A stretch of 48,194 bases of DNA from Gammaproteobacteria bacterium. Lineage in GTDB: Bacteria; Pseudomonadota; Gammaproteobacteria; Xanthomonadales; Rhodanobacteraceae. The stretch lies in NCBI GenBank assembly GCA_021324095.1, contig JAJPJT010000065.1:1-48194 (forward strand), given 5' to 3'. Of the stretch, positions 35,368-44,962 are shown in pieces (position 1 is the stretch's first letter; the number at the start of each line of letters is the position of its first letter). The position numbers were made by a program, and so were the translations under genes. Below the pieces are notes generated by a model that searched no databases, was not told the origin of the DNA, and worked only from the letters and a program-made list of their open reading frames with translations.

Positions 35368-38300
35368 TCAGGCTCTCAGACCGCGCAGCGTCTCCGCCAT
35401 CCTCTTCCCCGACACCGGCTCGGCGGTCTTGAGTTCCTGAGCGAACACGGAGACGCGCCATTCCTCGACCAGCCAGCGCAAGGTGTCCAGCGCTTCGGAA
35501 TCGTCGCCCGACACGCGCGCATCCAGCACCGCGCGCCAGTAGGGCAGCACTTGCTGCATGCGCGAGAAATCACGCGCGGGGTCGCTGCGCAGTTTTTCCG
35601 CGCGCAGCCGCATGGCCCTGAGATAGCGCGGCAGATGCGCAAGCCGCGTGCGCGGCAACTCGCGCAGGAATCCCGACGCAAGCAATGCATCCAGTTGTCC
35701 GCGCAAATCGGCGTAGCTCGCCTGTGCCTGACCCGTGACCATGGGCTTGAGCCACGGCTGCAGTTCGGCCAACGCGGCAAGGATCGGCTCGGCGAGCTTC
35801 AAGCGCTCCATCGCCTCGCCGAACAGTTCGCGCGCCACCGCGTCATGCAATGCCTGCCATGCAGCGCGATCCCGCACGTCCAGGTCGTGCCCGCGCAGCA
35901 CGTCGGCAAACGCACCTTCGACGATGTCACCGCGCAAGGCGTCTGCGCGGCCGTGCGGTGCGAAGGCCACCGCCAGCTTCGGTTTCAACGGCAACTGTTT
36001 GCGCGCGCGCTTGAACTCCGCCGTCAGCGCAAGCCGCAGCAGACGTTCGACGCCGCCGCGATGCGCCTGCGCCGCCTCGTCCGGATTCTCGAAGACGCGC
36101 AGTGCCACCGCCTCGCCCAGATCGACCAGCGCCGGGTATGCGACCATGCGGTCGCGCGCGCGCGTCTGCTCCGGAATCGCATCAAAATCCCAGTCGCGCA
36201 CGGCCTCGCGGGTGACGTCCGCTTCTGCATGACGCGAGAAGGCTTCGCGCGCACGCGAGCCGAATCGTGCACGCAGCTCATCGAGATCGCGGCCTTGCGC
36301 GATGGAGCGTCTGCGTTCGTCACGCAGGTCGAAGCGCATCAGCAGGTGCGCCGGCAGCGCGCTCACATCGAATGCCGCTGCGTCCAGTTCGATACCCGTA
36401 ACCCGCTTGAGGAACGCCGCCAGCACCGTAGCCAAAGATTCGTCGCGCGGCGCCTCGGCTTCAGAAAACGCACGTGCAAATTCAGGCGCGGGCACGAAGT
36501 TTCGACGCAGCGACTTGGGCAACGTGCGGATCAGCGCGGCGACTTTCTCGCGCAGCAATCCCGGTACCAACCATTCGCAACGCGCCGCGGGGACCGCGTT
36601 CAACAGCGGCAGCGGCACGCGCAGCGTGACGCCGTCGGCTTCATCGCCAGGCACGAAACGGTATTCGAAGGCGAGCTTTTGATTGCCGACCTCGATCGCC
36701 TCGGGAAATGCGCCGGCGTCGCCATGCGCGCCGGCCTCCAGCACGTCGCGCAGCGACCAGCGCAGGGCCGCGCGTTCCGCCGAGGACGCGCGCTTGTACC
36801 AGGCGTCCAGCGCCGCGGCTGTCGAGATGTCCTCCGGCAGCTTGCCGGCAAAGAACGTTGCAAGGTCTTCCTCCGATCTTACCAAGCCTTCGCGGCGCTG
36901 CTGCGCCTCGACCTTACGCGCTTCGTCCAACACCCGCGCATTGGCGCGAACGAAATCAGCGCGGCAGTCAATGTCGCAGCGCGCCAGGGCCTCGCGCAGG
37001 AAGATCGCGTGCGCGGCCGCCGGATCCTGTTTCGCAAACGTCACCGGGCGCCGCTCGACGAGAATCAACCCGTAAAGCAACACCTGCTCGTATGCCTGCA
37101 CCGCGCCACGCGCACGCGACCAGTGCGGATCGCTGCAGATACGCTTCAGCAGGTGCGCCGCCTGGTGCTCGATCCATTCCGGTTCGATGCGCGCGCATTG
37201 CATGCCCCACACCTTGCCGCCGAGATCGAGGATCTGCGCGACAAACAGCCACGCGGGTGACTTCTTCGCCAGCGCGGAGCCCGGAAACACTTTGAACTTG
37301 CGCTCGCGCGTCCCCCGGTAGACGCCATCCTCGTCCTTGCGCGCCACGTTGGTCGGGAGGCCGGAGAGGAGTGAGAGGTGGATCGGTTGGTAAAAGTCGG
37401 GGCTGGGGGCTGGAGGCTGGGGGCTCGGAGGAGCCGATCGCAACGCGGCTTTCGTCCCACGACCGGCTTTGAGCACGGGTTGCAGGTCATGCTTCTGGGT
37501 TTGCTGTGGGCTTTCCCCAGTCCCCAGTCCCCAGTCCCGCGCCCCGCCTTCAAGCAGTAGCTGTCGATGTAATTCGCGCCACTCGCGCATCCGCATGAAC
37601 GAGACGAAATGCCGCGCGCACCAGTCGCGCAATTTCGACTGGGTCAACTCCTCATGCGCGTCGCGATACGCGTTCCACAAATTCAGTACGCCCATGAAAT
37701 CCGACTGCGGATCGGCAAATCCGGCGTGGGCGGCATCGGCCTGCTGCTGCTTGTCAGCCGGGCGCTCGCGCGGATCCTGGGTTCCGAGAAATGCAACGAT
37801 CGGCAGCACCGCTTCGGACACGCCCAGCGTCCGTGCCTCGACGAGCATCCGTGCCAGTTGCGCATCGATCGGGATGCGCGCGAGTTGCTTGCCCAGCGGC
37901 GTCAACCGGCGTGCGCCATCGGCCGCGCCGATTTCCGCCAGCCGGCGCCAGCCGTCGTTGACCGCACGGGGATAGGGTGGGTCGATGAACGGGAACGACT
38001 CCGCGTCGCCGAGGCCGAGGTCGAGCATACGCAGGATCACGTCGGACAATGCACTGCGCAGGATTTCCGGGTCGCTGTACGGCGCTCGCGAAACGAAGTC
38101 CGCTTCATCGTAAAGCCGCACGCAGATGCCCGGTCCGATGCGCCCGCAACGACCTGCGCGCTGGTTGGCTGCGGCCTGCGAAATCGGCTCGATGTGCAGG
38201 CGTTCGATCTGGCTGCGCCGCGAATAGCGTTTCACGCGTGCGTCGCCGGAATCCACCACCCAGCGGATGCGCGGCACGGTCAGCGATGTCTCGGCGACAT

Positions 38301-39366
38301 TCGTGGCCAGCACGATGCGCCGCTCAGGCCCCGGCTTGAACACGCGATCCTGCTCCTTCGCCGACAAGCGCGCGTACAGCGGGAGCACCTCGGTGTGGCG
38401 GTATTGCCGCCGTGCCAGCGCGAGGTGCGCGTCGCGGATCTCGCGTTCGCCGGGCAGAAAGACCAGCACGTCGCCGCGAGGATCTTCGCGGGTGATGTCG
38501 TCGAGGGCCGAGACGACTCGTTCTGTCAGCCCGGATTCCCGATCTGGCGGCTGGTAGCGGATCTCCACCGGATACGCGCGGCCCTCGACCGTCACCACCG
38601 GGGCGTTGTCGAAATGTTCGGCGAAACGCGCGGTGTCGATGGTGGCCGAGGTGACGATCAGCTTGAGGTCGCGCCGTCTGCGCAGCAGCCCTTTCAGATA
38701 ACCGAGCAGGAAATCGATGTTGAGGCTGCGTTCGTGCGCTTCGTCGACGATCAGCGTGTCGTAGTCGGAAAGCCAACGGTCGTGCGCCATCTCCGCCAGC
38801 AGGATGCCGTCGGTCATGAACTTGACGAGTGTGTCGTCGCCGAGCTGTTTGGCGAAGCGCACCTCATACCCGACGATTCCGCCAGGCTCGCCGCCGAGTT
38901 CGTTGGCGACGCGACGTGCCATCGCGCGCGCGGCGAGTCGGCGCGGTTGCGTACAGCCGATCATCCCGGCCACGCCGCGCCCGGCCGCAAGGCACAATTT
39001 CGGCAACTGGGTGGTCTTGCCGGAACCGGTTTCGCCCGCGATCACCAGCACCTGGTGCTTGCGGATCAGGCGCGTGATTTCGTCCGCGCGCTGGGTGATC
39101 GGGAGCGATTTGTCGAGGCTAATCGGCGGGATCCGTGCGGCGCGTGCTTCGCGCTGCGCGATCGATCCGGCGATGTCATGCGCGAGCTTTTGCAGCGCTC
39201 CCGGCGGGGGTACGCGCTTCCGTTCGATGCCGCGCAAGCGCGCGCGCAACTTTCCTGCGTCCCGCGTCAGCGCGCGAACCAGCAGGCGTTCCAGTTCGCG
39301 CGGCGTGGGCGCTCTTTCGTCGCGCGGGCGGTGTTTGGATTCCATCGCGACAATGGTATTCGACAT
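35368..39366 (-). CDS. hrpA: ATP-dependent RNA helicase HrpA
   Basis: A 1332-residue DEAH-box helicase (E. coli HrpA 1300) that acts on RNA and stalled ribosomes. Walker A is 'GETGSGKTTQ' (111-120), the DEAH box is at 208-211, 'SAT' at 240-242, and 'QRAGRCGRIGPG' is motif VI. HA2/OB domains and the HrpA-specific C-terminal domain follow. ATG 39366 was used; 39345 is possible. Residues ~605-656 (rich in G, P, Q and S) replace the linker between 'EWRELHRQLL' and 'FYQPIHLSLLSGLPTN' and look repeat-derived. The surrounding frame is intact. Confidence 0.95.
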   Translation of the reverse strand: MSNTIVAMESKHRPRDERAPTPRELERLLVRALTRDAGKLRARLRGIERKRVPPPGALQKLAHDIAGSIAQREARAARIPPISLDKSLPITQRADEITRLIRKHQVLVIAGETGSGKTTQLPKLCLAAGRGVAGMIGCTQPRRLAARAMARRVANELGGEPGGIVGYEVRFAKQLGDDTLVKFMTDGILLAEMAHDRWLSDYDTLIVDEAHERSLNIDFLLGYLKGLLRRRRDLKLIVTSATIDTARFAEHFDNAPVVTVEGRAYPVEIRYQPPDRESGLTERVVSALDDITREDPRGDVLVFLPGEREIRDAHLALARRQYRHTEVLPLYARLSAKEQDRVFKPGPERRIVLATNVAETSLTVPRIRWVVDSGDARVKRYSRRSQIERLHIEPISQAAANQRAGRCGRIGPGICVRLYDEADFVSRAPYSDPEILRSALSDVILRMLDLGLGDAESFPFIDPPYPRAVNDGWRRLAEIGAADGARRLTPLGKQLARIPIDAQLARMLVEARTLGVSEAVLPIVAFLGTQDPRERPADKQQQADAAHAGFADPQSDFMGVLNLWNAYRDAHEELTQSKLRDWCARHFVSFMRMREWRELHRQLLLEGGARDWGLGTGESPQQTQKHDLQPVLKAGRGTKAALRSAPPSPQPPAPSPDFYQPIHLSLLSGLPTNVARKDEDGVYRGTRERKFKVFPGSALAKKSPAWLFVAQILDLGGKVWGMQCARIEPEWIEHQAAHLLKRICSDPHWSRARGAVQAYEQVLLYGLILVERRPVTFAKQDPAAAHAIFLREALARCDIDCRADFVRANARVLDEARKVEAQQRREGLVRSEEDLATFFAGKLPEDISTAAALDAWYKRASSAERAALRWSLRDVLEAGAHGDAGAFPEAIEVGNQKLAFEYRFVPGDEADGVTLRVPLPLLNAVPAARCEWLVPGLLREKVAALIRTLPKSLRRNFVPAPEFARAFSEAEAPRDESLATVLAAFLKRVTGIELDAAAFDVSALPAHLLMRFDLRDERRRSIAQGRDLDELRARFGSRAREAFSRHAEADVTREAVRDWDFDAIPEQTRARDRMVAYPALVDLGEAVALRVFENPDEAAQAHRGGVERLLRLALTAEFKRARKQLPLKPKLAVAFAPHGRADALRGDIVEGAFADVLRGHDLDVRDRAAWQALHDAVARELFGEAMERLKLAEPILAALAELQPWLKPMVTGQAQASYADLRGQLDALLASGFLRELPRTRLAHLPRYLRAMRLRAEKLRSDPARDFSRMQQVLPYWRAVLDARVSGDDSEALDTLRWLVEEWRVSVFAQELKTAEPVSGKRMAETLRGLRA
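37397..37553. repeat. Minisatellite-like repeat inserted in frame in hrpA
   Basis: One end is CAGTCCCCAGTCCCCAGTCC (tandem CAGTCCC) and the other is GGGGCTGGGGGCTGGAGGCT (tandem GGGGCTG). These oligomers differ from hrpA codon texture and are typical of xanthomonad intergenic repeats. The ~157 bases keep the reading frame. Confidence 0.65.
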
Positions 39367-39414
39367 CGCCGCGTTTCTCGGCACGAGTGCATTCCCAGCC
39401 ACGCGAAAGTTCCG

Positions 39415-39480
39415 CCCCCTCACCCGCCAAGCGCTTCGCGCTTGTCTCCCTCTCCCCCGCAAGCGGTGGCGAGGGGTCTG
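39415..39480. repeat. CCCCTCACCCGCCAAGCGCTT repeat upstream of hrpA
   Basis: The 29 bases from CCCCTCACCCGCC through the palindromic AAGCGCTTCGCGCTT recur exactly at 47955-47983. Both copies lie a few tens of bases upstream of a minus-strand gene (hrpA, murD2). It ends with a GAGGGGTCTG block. Confidence 0.7.
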
Positions 39481-39548
39481 ACAGGCGCGACCTGAAAATT
39501 CCGCGTGAACGGTGCATCATGCGGGCTTTCCAGCCATGGGATCGAACC

Positions 39549-41690
39549 ATGCCACGCACGACCATGATCCTCGCCGCCGCCGCCGTCGCCTGCACCTGTG
39601 CGGCATGCTCTCACCAGTCGTCCATCTCGAGCTCCGCGCCGCCCACGGCCGCGACCGCGGCTTCAACGGCCAGGGCTGCGACGGCCGCCACGCCGGCGCC
39701 GGCCAGCACCGTACCCGATATCGGCATCAACGTGTCGTACATCGATCACGCCGTGAAGCCCGGCGACAATTTCTTCGAGTATGCGAACGGTGCGTGGCTG
39801 AAGACCGCGACGATACCTGCGGATCGCTCCAGCACCGGCGCGTTCTACGACATCTTCGAGGTCACCGAGAAGCACACGGCGGACCTGATCAGGAATGTCG
39901 GCGCCGAGAATCCTGCCGCCGGCAGCAACGCGCGCAAGATTGCCGACTACTACGCCGCCTACATGGATACCAGCGCCATCGACAAGGCCGGCCTGACGCC
40001 GCTCAAATCCGAACTCGATGCGATCGATGCGATCAAGAGCCGCGCCGATCTCGCACACGTACTCGGTTCGCGCCTGCGAGCCGACGTGGATCCGATCAAC
40101 GCCACCAATTTCCACACGCAGCATCTGTTCGGCTTGTTCGTCACCAAGGGTCTGGAAGAGGCCTCGATGCAGATTCCGTACCTGTTGCAGGGCGGCCTCG
40201 GGATGCCCAGCCGCGACTATTACTTGTCGAAAGATCCGCACATGGTGCAGGCGCGGGACGCGTACAAGACCTACATCGCCGCGCTGCTGAAGCAGGCCGG
40301 CATCGCCGATGCAGACAAGAAGGCCGACGCGGTGTTCGCGCTTGAAACGAAGATCGCGCAGGCGCAGGAGAGCCTGGTAGATAGCGAGGACATCCACAAG
40401 GCCAACAATCTCTGGACCATGGCCGAGTTGTCGCGCAAGGCGCCGGGCCTCGATTGGAACCAATACTTCAAGGCCGCAGGACTCGACGATGTCAAACAGA
40501 TCGACATATGGCAGCCGACCGCGATCATCGGCGAAGCGAAGCTGGTCGGCAGTCAACCGATCGATGCCTGGAAAGACCTGCTGGTCTTCCACACGTTGAA
40601 TGCCGCGGCGCCACTGCTGCCCAAACCGTACGAACAACTGAATTTCGATTTCTACGGCAAGACCCTGCAGGGCACGCCCGAGCAGCGCGAGCGCTGGAAG
40701 CGCGCGGTCAGCGCGACCAGCACCGATCTCGGTGACGCGGTCGGGCAACTGTACGTCCAGAAATATTTCCCCGCTTCGTCCAAGGCCGCGGCGGAAGCGA
40801 TGGTGAAGAACCTGATCGCGGCGTTCCGCAGCGGCATCCAGAATCTCACATGGATGTCGCCCGCGACCAAGCAGAAGGCGGAGGCGAAACTCGACACGCT
40901 CAAGGTCGGCGTCGGCTATCCCGACACTTGGCGCGATTATTCGTCGTTGGTGATCAAGCCCGACGATGCGCTCGGCAACCACCTGCGCGCTGTGAAGTTC
41001 GAATACGAACTCGCCAAGGCCAAGATCGGCAAGCCCATCGACGACAACGAGTGGTGGATGACGCCGCAGACGGTCAACGCGGTGAACCTGCCGCTACAGA
41101 ACGCGCTCAACTTCCCCGCCGCGATCCTGCAGCCGCCGTTCTTCGATCCGAAGGCCGACCCGGCGGCGAACTACGGCGCGATCGGGGCGATCATCGGCCA
41201 CGAGATCAGCCACAGTTTCGACAACACGGGCGCCGATTTCGACGCGCAGGGGCGGCTGAAGAACTGGTGGACGCCCGCCGACCTCAGGCACTTCGAGGCC
41301 GCGACCAACGCGCTCGCTGCGCAGTACAGCAAGTACGAGGCGTTGCCGGGCCTGTACGTGAATGGCAAGCAGACGCTGGGCGAGGATATCGCCGACGTAT
41401 CGGGGCTGACCGCGTCGTACCGCGCCTATCACCTGTCGCTGGACGGCAAACCCGCGCCGACGATCGACGGCCTCACCGGCGACCAGCGCTTCTTCATCGC
41501 GTTCGGGCAGGCGTGGCGCAGCAAGATCCGCGACGCGGCACTGCGCCAGCGGCTCGCCACGGACGTCCACGCGCCCGCCGAGTTCCGCGCCGAAACGGTG
41601 CGCAATCTCGACCCCTGGTACAAGGCGTTCGACGTGCAACCGGGCCAGAAGCTTTACCTGCAACCGGACCAGCGCGTGAAGATCTGGTAA
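39549..41690 (+). CDS. M13-family zinc metallopeptidase, lipoprotein
   Basis: A 713-residue neprilysin/PepO-type peptidase. A signal with a probable lipobox (Cys20 in 'TCAACS') is followed by a Ser/Ala/Thr-rich linker. The helical N-terminal lobe starts 'DNFFEYANGAWLKTATIPAD'. The zinc site is HEISH (551-555) with Glu612 in 'LGEDIADVSGL'; 'NAVNLPLQNALNFPAAIL' also fits M13. It probably acts in the periplasm on small peptides. Starting at MPRTTM gives a compact signal peptide; ATG 39519 would add ten residues. Confidence 0.94.
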   Translation: MPRTTMILAAAAVACTCAACSHQSSISSSAPPTAATAASTARAATAATPAPASTVPDIGINVSYIDHAVKPGDNFFEYANGAWLKTATIPADRSSTGAFYDIFEVTEKHTADLIRNVGAENPAAGSNARKIADYYAAYMDTSAIDKAGLTPLKSELDAIDAIKSRADLAHVLGSRLRADVDPINATNFHTQHLFGLFVTKGLEEASMQIPYLLQGGLGMPSRDYYLSKDPHMVQARDAYKTYIAALLKQAGIADADKKADAVFALETKIAQAQESLVDSEDIHKANNLWTMAELSRKAPGLDWNQYFKAAGLDDVKQIDIWQPTAIIGEAKLVGSQPIDAWKDLLVFHTLNAAAPLLPKPYEQLNFDFYGKTLQGTPEQRERWKRAVSATSTDLGDAVGQLYVQKYFPASSKAAAEAMVKNLIAAFRSGIQNLTWMSPATKQKAEAKLDTLKVGVGYPDTWRDYSSLVIKPDDALGNHLRAVKFEYELAKAKIGKPIDDNEWWMTPQTVNAVNLPLQNALNFPAAILQPPFFDPKADPAANYGAIGAIIGHEISHSFDNTGADFDAQGRLKNWWTPADLRHFEAATNALAAQYSKYEALPGLYVNGKQTLGEDIADVSGLTASYRAYHLSLDGKPAPTIDGLTGDQRFFIAFGQAWRSKIRDAALRQRLATDVHAPAEFRAETVRNLDPWYKAFDVQPGQKLYLQPDQRVKIW

Positions 41691-41883
41691 CGGTCGCCCA
41701 CGTCGGGCTCTCGATCCTCAACCTAGCGCATGAGCAAGAGATAAGGCGGCCTGAAGGGCGAGCGCCATGGATGGCGCGAGTCTATCCAGTGCCCTTCCCG
41801 CCCAGGAGCGAAGGCGCTGATGTCGCATCCATTACTGGTGTGACTGGTGCGAACTGTGCTGACGAAGCAGACGGAGAAGCACA

Positions 41884-42756
41884 ATGTCAAGTATCGACGC
41901 ATCCGGCACGTTCAAGCTCGGCACACGCAGCGTCAAGCGGATGGGCTACGGTGCGATGCAGCTCGCGGGACCTCGGGTTTTCGGGCCGCCCGGGGATCCC
42001 GACGCGGCACGTGCGGTGCTGCGCGAAGCCGTCGCGAACGGCGTGAATCACATCGACACCAGCGACTTCTACGGCCCGCACGTCACCAACCGACTTATCC
42101 GCGAAGCGCTGCACCCCTACCCCGACGACCTCGTCATCGTGACCAAGATCGGCGCGCGTCGCGGCGATGACGCATCGTGGCTGCCGGCCTCATCCGCGGA
42201 AGAGTTGAAGCAGGCCGTGCACGACAACCTGCGCAATCTGGGGCTGGACGTGCTCGAAGTGGTCAACCTGCGGGTGCACGGACTCGCGCTCACTGAAGGT
42301 TCCATCGAAGCGCCGCTCACGGTGCTGGCCGAACTCCAGCACAAAGGGCTGGTGCGCCACATCGGCCTCAGCAACGTCACGCCGACGCAGTTGGCCGAAG
42401 GCCGGCGAATCGCCGAAATCGTGTGCGTGCAGAACCACTACAACGTGATCCATCGCGATGACGACGCGCTGATCGACGATCTGGCGCGCGAAGGCATCGC
42501 CTACGTGCCGTTCTTTCCGCTCGGCGGATTCACTCCCCTGCAATCGACAACGTTGTCGGGCGTCGCCGAACGGCTGGGTGCCACGCCCATGCAGGTCGCG
42601 CTCGCGTGGCTGCTGCAGCGTGCGCCCAACATCCTGCTGATTCCCGGCACTTCGTCGATGGCGCACCTGCACGAAAACCTGGCCGCCGCCGCGCTGTCGT
42701 TGCCGGACACCGCGCTCGCGGAACTCGGCAGCCTGGACAAGGCCGGCGCGGCCTGA
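41884..42756 (+). CDS. Aldo/keto reductase (YdbC-like)
   Basis: A 290-residue NADPH-dependent aldo/keto reductase with a TIM barrel. The catalytic tetrad is D58, Y63 ('DTSDFYG'), K88 ('TKIG') and H132 ('LRVHG'). 'LIPGTSSMAHLHENLAA' near the end is the cofactor phosphate-binding site. The sequence is closest to oxidoreductases of the E. coli YdbC (pyridoxal reductase-like) group; the substrate is not assignable. A GGAGAAG ribosome-binding site precedes the ATG. The 190 bases upstream include a GCGCCAT/ATGGCGC hairpin. Confidence 0.92.
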   Translation: MSSIDASGTFKLGTRSVKRMGYGAMQLAGPRVFGPPGDPDAARAVLREAVANGVNHIDTSDFYGPHVTNRLIREALHPYPDDLVIVTKIGARRGDDASWLPASSAEELKQAVHDNLRNLGLDVLEVVNLRVHGLALTEGSIEAPLTVLAELQHKGLVRHIGLSNVTPTQLAEGRRIAEIVCVQNHYNVIHRDDDALIDDLAREGIAYVPFFPLGGFTPLQSTTLSGVAERLGATPMQVALAWLLQRAPNILLIPGTSSMAHLHENLAAAALSLPDTALAELGSLDKAGAA

Positions 42757-42839
42757 AGTCTGCGCCGACCAATCGGCGACGTGCTACCTTGCAACCCGCT
42801 TCCACCACAACGCTTCCACCCACACCTGGAGTGAATCCC

Positions 42840-43325
42840 ATGATTGCTCGACTGCTTGTCTGTGCGTTGTTGATCGGCGTCGCCTCCGCGGCTGGCGCCC
42901 AGGACAAACCTGCGCAGCAGCAAACCGCTGCGAAGCAGATGACGCCGGAACAGCGCGCCGCCATCCAGAAACAAAACCAGGTGCTGGTGAAGTACGCCGA
43001 CTCCATCATCGCGATGATCGACAACGGGCAGGTGGGGCAAGTCTGGGACGAAGCTTCGGAGGTCGCCAAGAAGACGGTTTCGCGCGCCGATTTCGTCAAA
43101 GCCGTCGAAGCGCAGCGGGCAAAATTCGGGAGCGTGACGTCGCGGAAGGTGGCCAACGTCACCCGCACCGTGTCCAAAGGCGAAAGAAAGCTCCCGGCGG
43201 GTTACTACGTGAACGTGAACTACGCGACCAGGTTCAGCAAGGAAACAAAACCCGTCCTGGAAAAAGTGTCCTTCCACCTGGACAGCGACAAGAAATGGCG
43301 GCTGTCCGGGTACACCATCCTGTGA
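42840..43325 (+). CDS. Exported DUF4019 protein
   Basis: A 161-residue secreted protein with a signal peptide (cut after AGA, residue 20), then a Gln/Ala-rich stretch and a DUF4019 domain. Its pattern includes 'GQVGQVWDEASEVAKKTVSRADFV', 'RKVANVTRTV' and a closing 'KKWRLSGYTI' strand. The function is unknown; the fold resembles NTF2/Cif-like small domains. The start is fixed by GGAGTG eight bases before the ATG. A strong terminator follows at 43397. Confidence 0.85.
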   Translation: MIARLLVCALLIGVASAAGAQDKPAQQQTAAKQMTPEQRAAIQKQNQVLVKYADSIIAMIDNGQVGQVWDEASEVAKKTVSRADFVKAVEAQRAKFGSVTSRKVANVTRTVSKGERKLPAGYYVNVNYATRFSKETKPVLEKVSFHLDSDKKWRLSGYTIL

Positions 43326-43396
43326 CCGGCTGACGCCATTGCCCGCGCGGGCGAGCCGCGATGTATCGACCGTCGCGGTGATGCAACCCAAATACG

Positions 43397-43433
43397 CGCC
43401 GCCGACCTTTGCCATCGGCGGCGTTTGCGTTTG
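43397..43433 (+). terminator. Intrinsic terminator after the DUF4019 gene
   Basis: CGCCGCCGA (43397-43405) pairs perfectly with TCGGCGGCG (43415-43423) around a 9-base loop, followed by TTTGCGTTTG. It lies 71 bases after the stop. The rest of the 43326-43643 gap shows only a GCAACCC-poor spacer and the ribosome-binding region of the next gene. Confidence 0.8.
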
Positions 43434-43643
43434 TGTCCGTCGACGGCGGCCGAAGCGAACAAAGGCGTGATTGCAAGGTGAACATGAATGCTCAACATGA
43501 ATGTCACTGCAATGGCGTGGCAGCGCTCCGGCCATGAAGCTGTGCGCCTGAGGTAGGGTAAAACGCGCAGCGCGACGGTTTCCCGCGATCGCTCCGGGCG
43601 CTGCCCTGAACGGTGCGACCGATCCGGAAAAGGAGACAACCGC

Positions 43644-44231
43644 GTGTCCAACAAGGTTTACCGAACTCTCTGCCTGTCCGTCGTGGTCGCGGCCGCCGTA
43701 GCCTCCACAGGCTGCACGAACTATGTCAAGCGCAGCGAATTCGACGCCGCGATCACCAAACTCCAGAACACCGATCAGGGTCTTCAGCAGCAGATCGACT
43801 CGCTGTCGCAGGACATGAAAACGCATTTCGCCCAATACGACACTGAGATAACCGCGATGCAGGGCCGCATCCAGGTGGACGACGTGGCGCACTTCGCGTT
43901 CAATCAGGCCACCCTGCAGGATCAGGACAAGGCCAAGCTGGACGAGTTTGCGAAAATCATGCGCGCGCACCATTCCGATGCGCTTGTCACGGTGGAAGGG
44001 TTTGCCGATCCGGCAGGCTCGGCGGCATACAACAAACGATTGGGCATGGAACGCGCCAAGGCCGTGCGCAACTACCTGGTCGATCAGGACGGCATGGCGG
44101 CCAGCCAGGTGCGCGCCGTCAGTTACGGCGAAGCGCGGAACAGACAGGTGAAACCCGGCGCCACGCGCGCTGCCGGCGCGCCCAACCGTCGCGCCACGCT
44201 GGTGATCGACTTCGCCGGCAACGCGAGCTGA
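43644..44231 (+). CDS. OmpA-family lipoprotein
   Basis: A 195-residue lipoprotein. The lipobox is ASTGC with Cys24. Residues ~30-75 form a heptad-like coiled coil ('AITKLQNTDQGLQQQIDSL'). Residues ~85-190 are an OmpA-type peptidoglycan-binding domain with 'VEGFADPAGSAAYNKRLGME' and 'RAKAVRNYLV', the family's D...R pattern. It would tether the outer membrane to the cell wall. The start is GTG, well supported by AAGGAGA at 43630. A coiled-coil plus OmpA layout is also seen in Pal/YiaD-type proteins. Confidence 0.92.
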   Translation: MSNKVYRTLCLSVVVAAAVASTGCTNYVKRSEFDAAITKLQNTDQGLQQQIDSLSQDMKTHFAQYDTEITAMQGRIQVDDVAHFAFNQATLQDQDKAKLDEFAKIMRAHHSDALVTVEGFADPAGSAAYNKRLGMERAKAVRNYLVDQDGMAASQVRAVSYGEARNRQVKPGATRAAGAPNRRATLVIDFAGNAS

Positions 44232-44262
44232 CGATCCCGCAAGACGCGATTCTCCTGCCACT

Positions 44263-44298
44263 GACTGCGGGGCTCGGGTCATGCCAAGCCCCGCAGTC
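44263..44298. terminator. 12-bp hairpin between convergent genes
   Basis: GACTGCGGGGCT and AGCCCCGCAGTC pair perfectly around a 12-base loop, centred between two convergent genes. No T-tract follows on either strand, so termination may be Rho-assisted. Confidence 0.5.
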
Positions 44299-44322
44299 AC
44301 CGATCGACGTCGGCCGCGGCGA

Positions 44323-44835
44323 TCAACGATTGCCGCCTCGCGAACCCGTATATCGCCACTCGTGCCAGATCAGCGCGATCACGATGACGTCGATCACGGT
44401 GACCGCCACGAGCACCCATGACACCGTGACGGACAGCCGGTAAAGCTGGTACGCGACGAACCCGGTCAACACCGCGAGCGCCACCGGGAATACCCAACGC
44501 AGCCCACGCAGCAAGCCTGCAACGAGGACCAGCTTGATGGCGCCGTGACCAAACAGATAGATGACGGCGAAATGCTGCGTGCCGCCATTGAAATGATGTG
44601 CCGCATGCGCGAGATGGCCCGCGAGCGAATTTGCGAGGCCACCGCCGAGCTCCTGCTGCTCCAGCATGTTGGCCCATTGGTCGATTCGGGAACGGGTGAT
44701 GAAAAGCAGGGCGATTGCGCCGAGCAGCTCCAGCAAACCATCGATTGCCTTGAACACCATGCCTACGACGAAGGCAAGATGCGCGTACCGCTCTGGGATT
44801 GCCATGTCGACTGAGTATCGGGCGGTTCCTTCCAT
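44323..44835 (-). CDS. DUF2127 membrane protein
   Basis: A 170-residue integral membrane protein with four predicted helices (about 22-45, 85-110, 115-132 and 137-158). The first helix region 'FKAIDGLLELLGAIALLF' and 'HFAVIYLFGHGAIKLVLVAG' are typical of DUF2127. Function unknown. ATG 44835 was used; ATG 44805 (MAIPERYAHL) is an alternative, and neither has a clear ribosome-binding site. Confidence 0.85.
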   Translation of the reverse strand: MEGTARYSVDMAIPERYAHLAFVVGMVFKAIDGLLELLGAIALLFITRSRIDQWANMLEQQELGGGLANSLAGHLAHAAHHFNGGTQHFAVIYLFGHGAIKLVLVAGLLRGLRWVFPVALAVLTGFVAYQLYRLSVTVSWVLVAVTVIDVIVIALIWHEWRYTGSRGGNR

Positions 44836-44962
44836 GCCCGATCTTAGGGACAGGTGCCTGAATGACGCGCGGCGACTCAGGACAGGCTGTGCGGCGAAGT
44901 CCTAGCGCGAACACGGGAGATCGGCCCACACCTTCATGCCCATATCGGAGCCACCCGCGCCG

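Noticed and set aside
37609..39495. 628-codon open frame antisense to hrpA
   Set aside because: It runs opposite a clear DEAH helicase; its composition (many R, H, A and Q) is that of a complementary-strand shadow in GC-rich DNA and no protein motif is seen.
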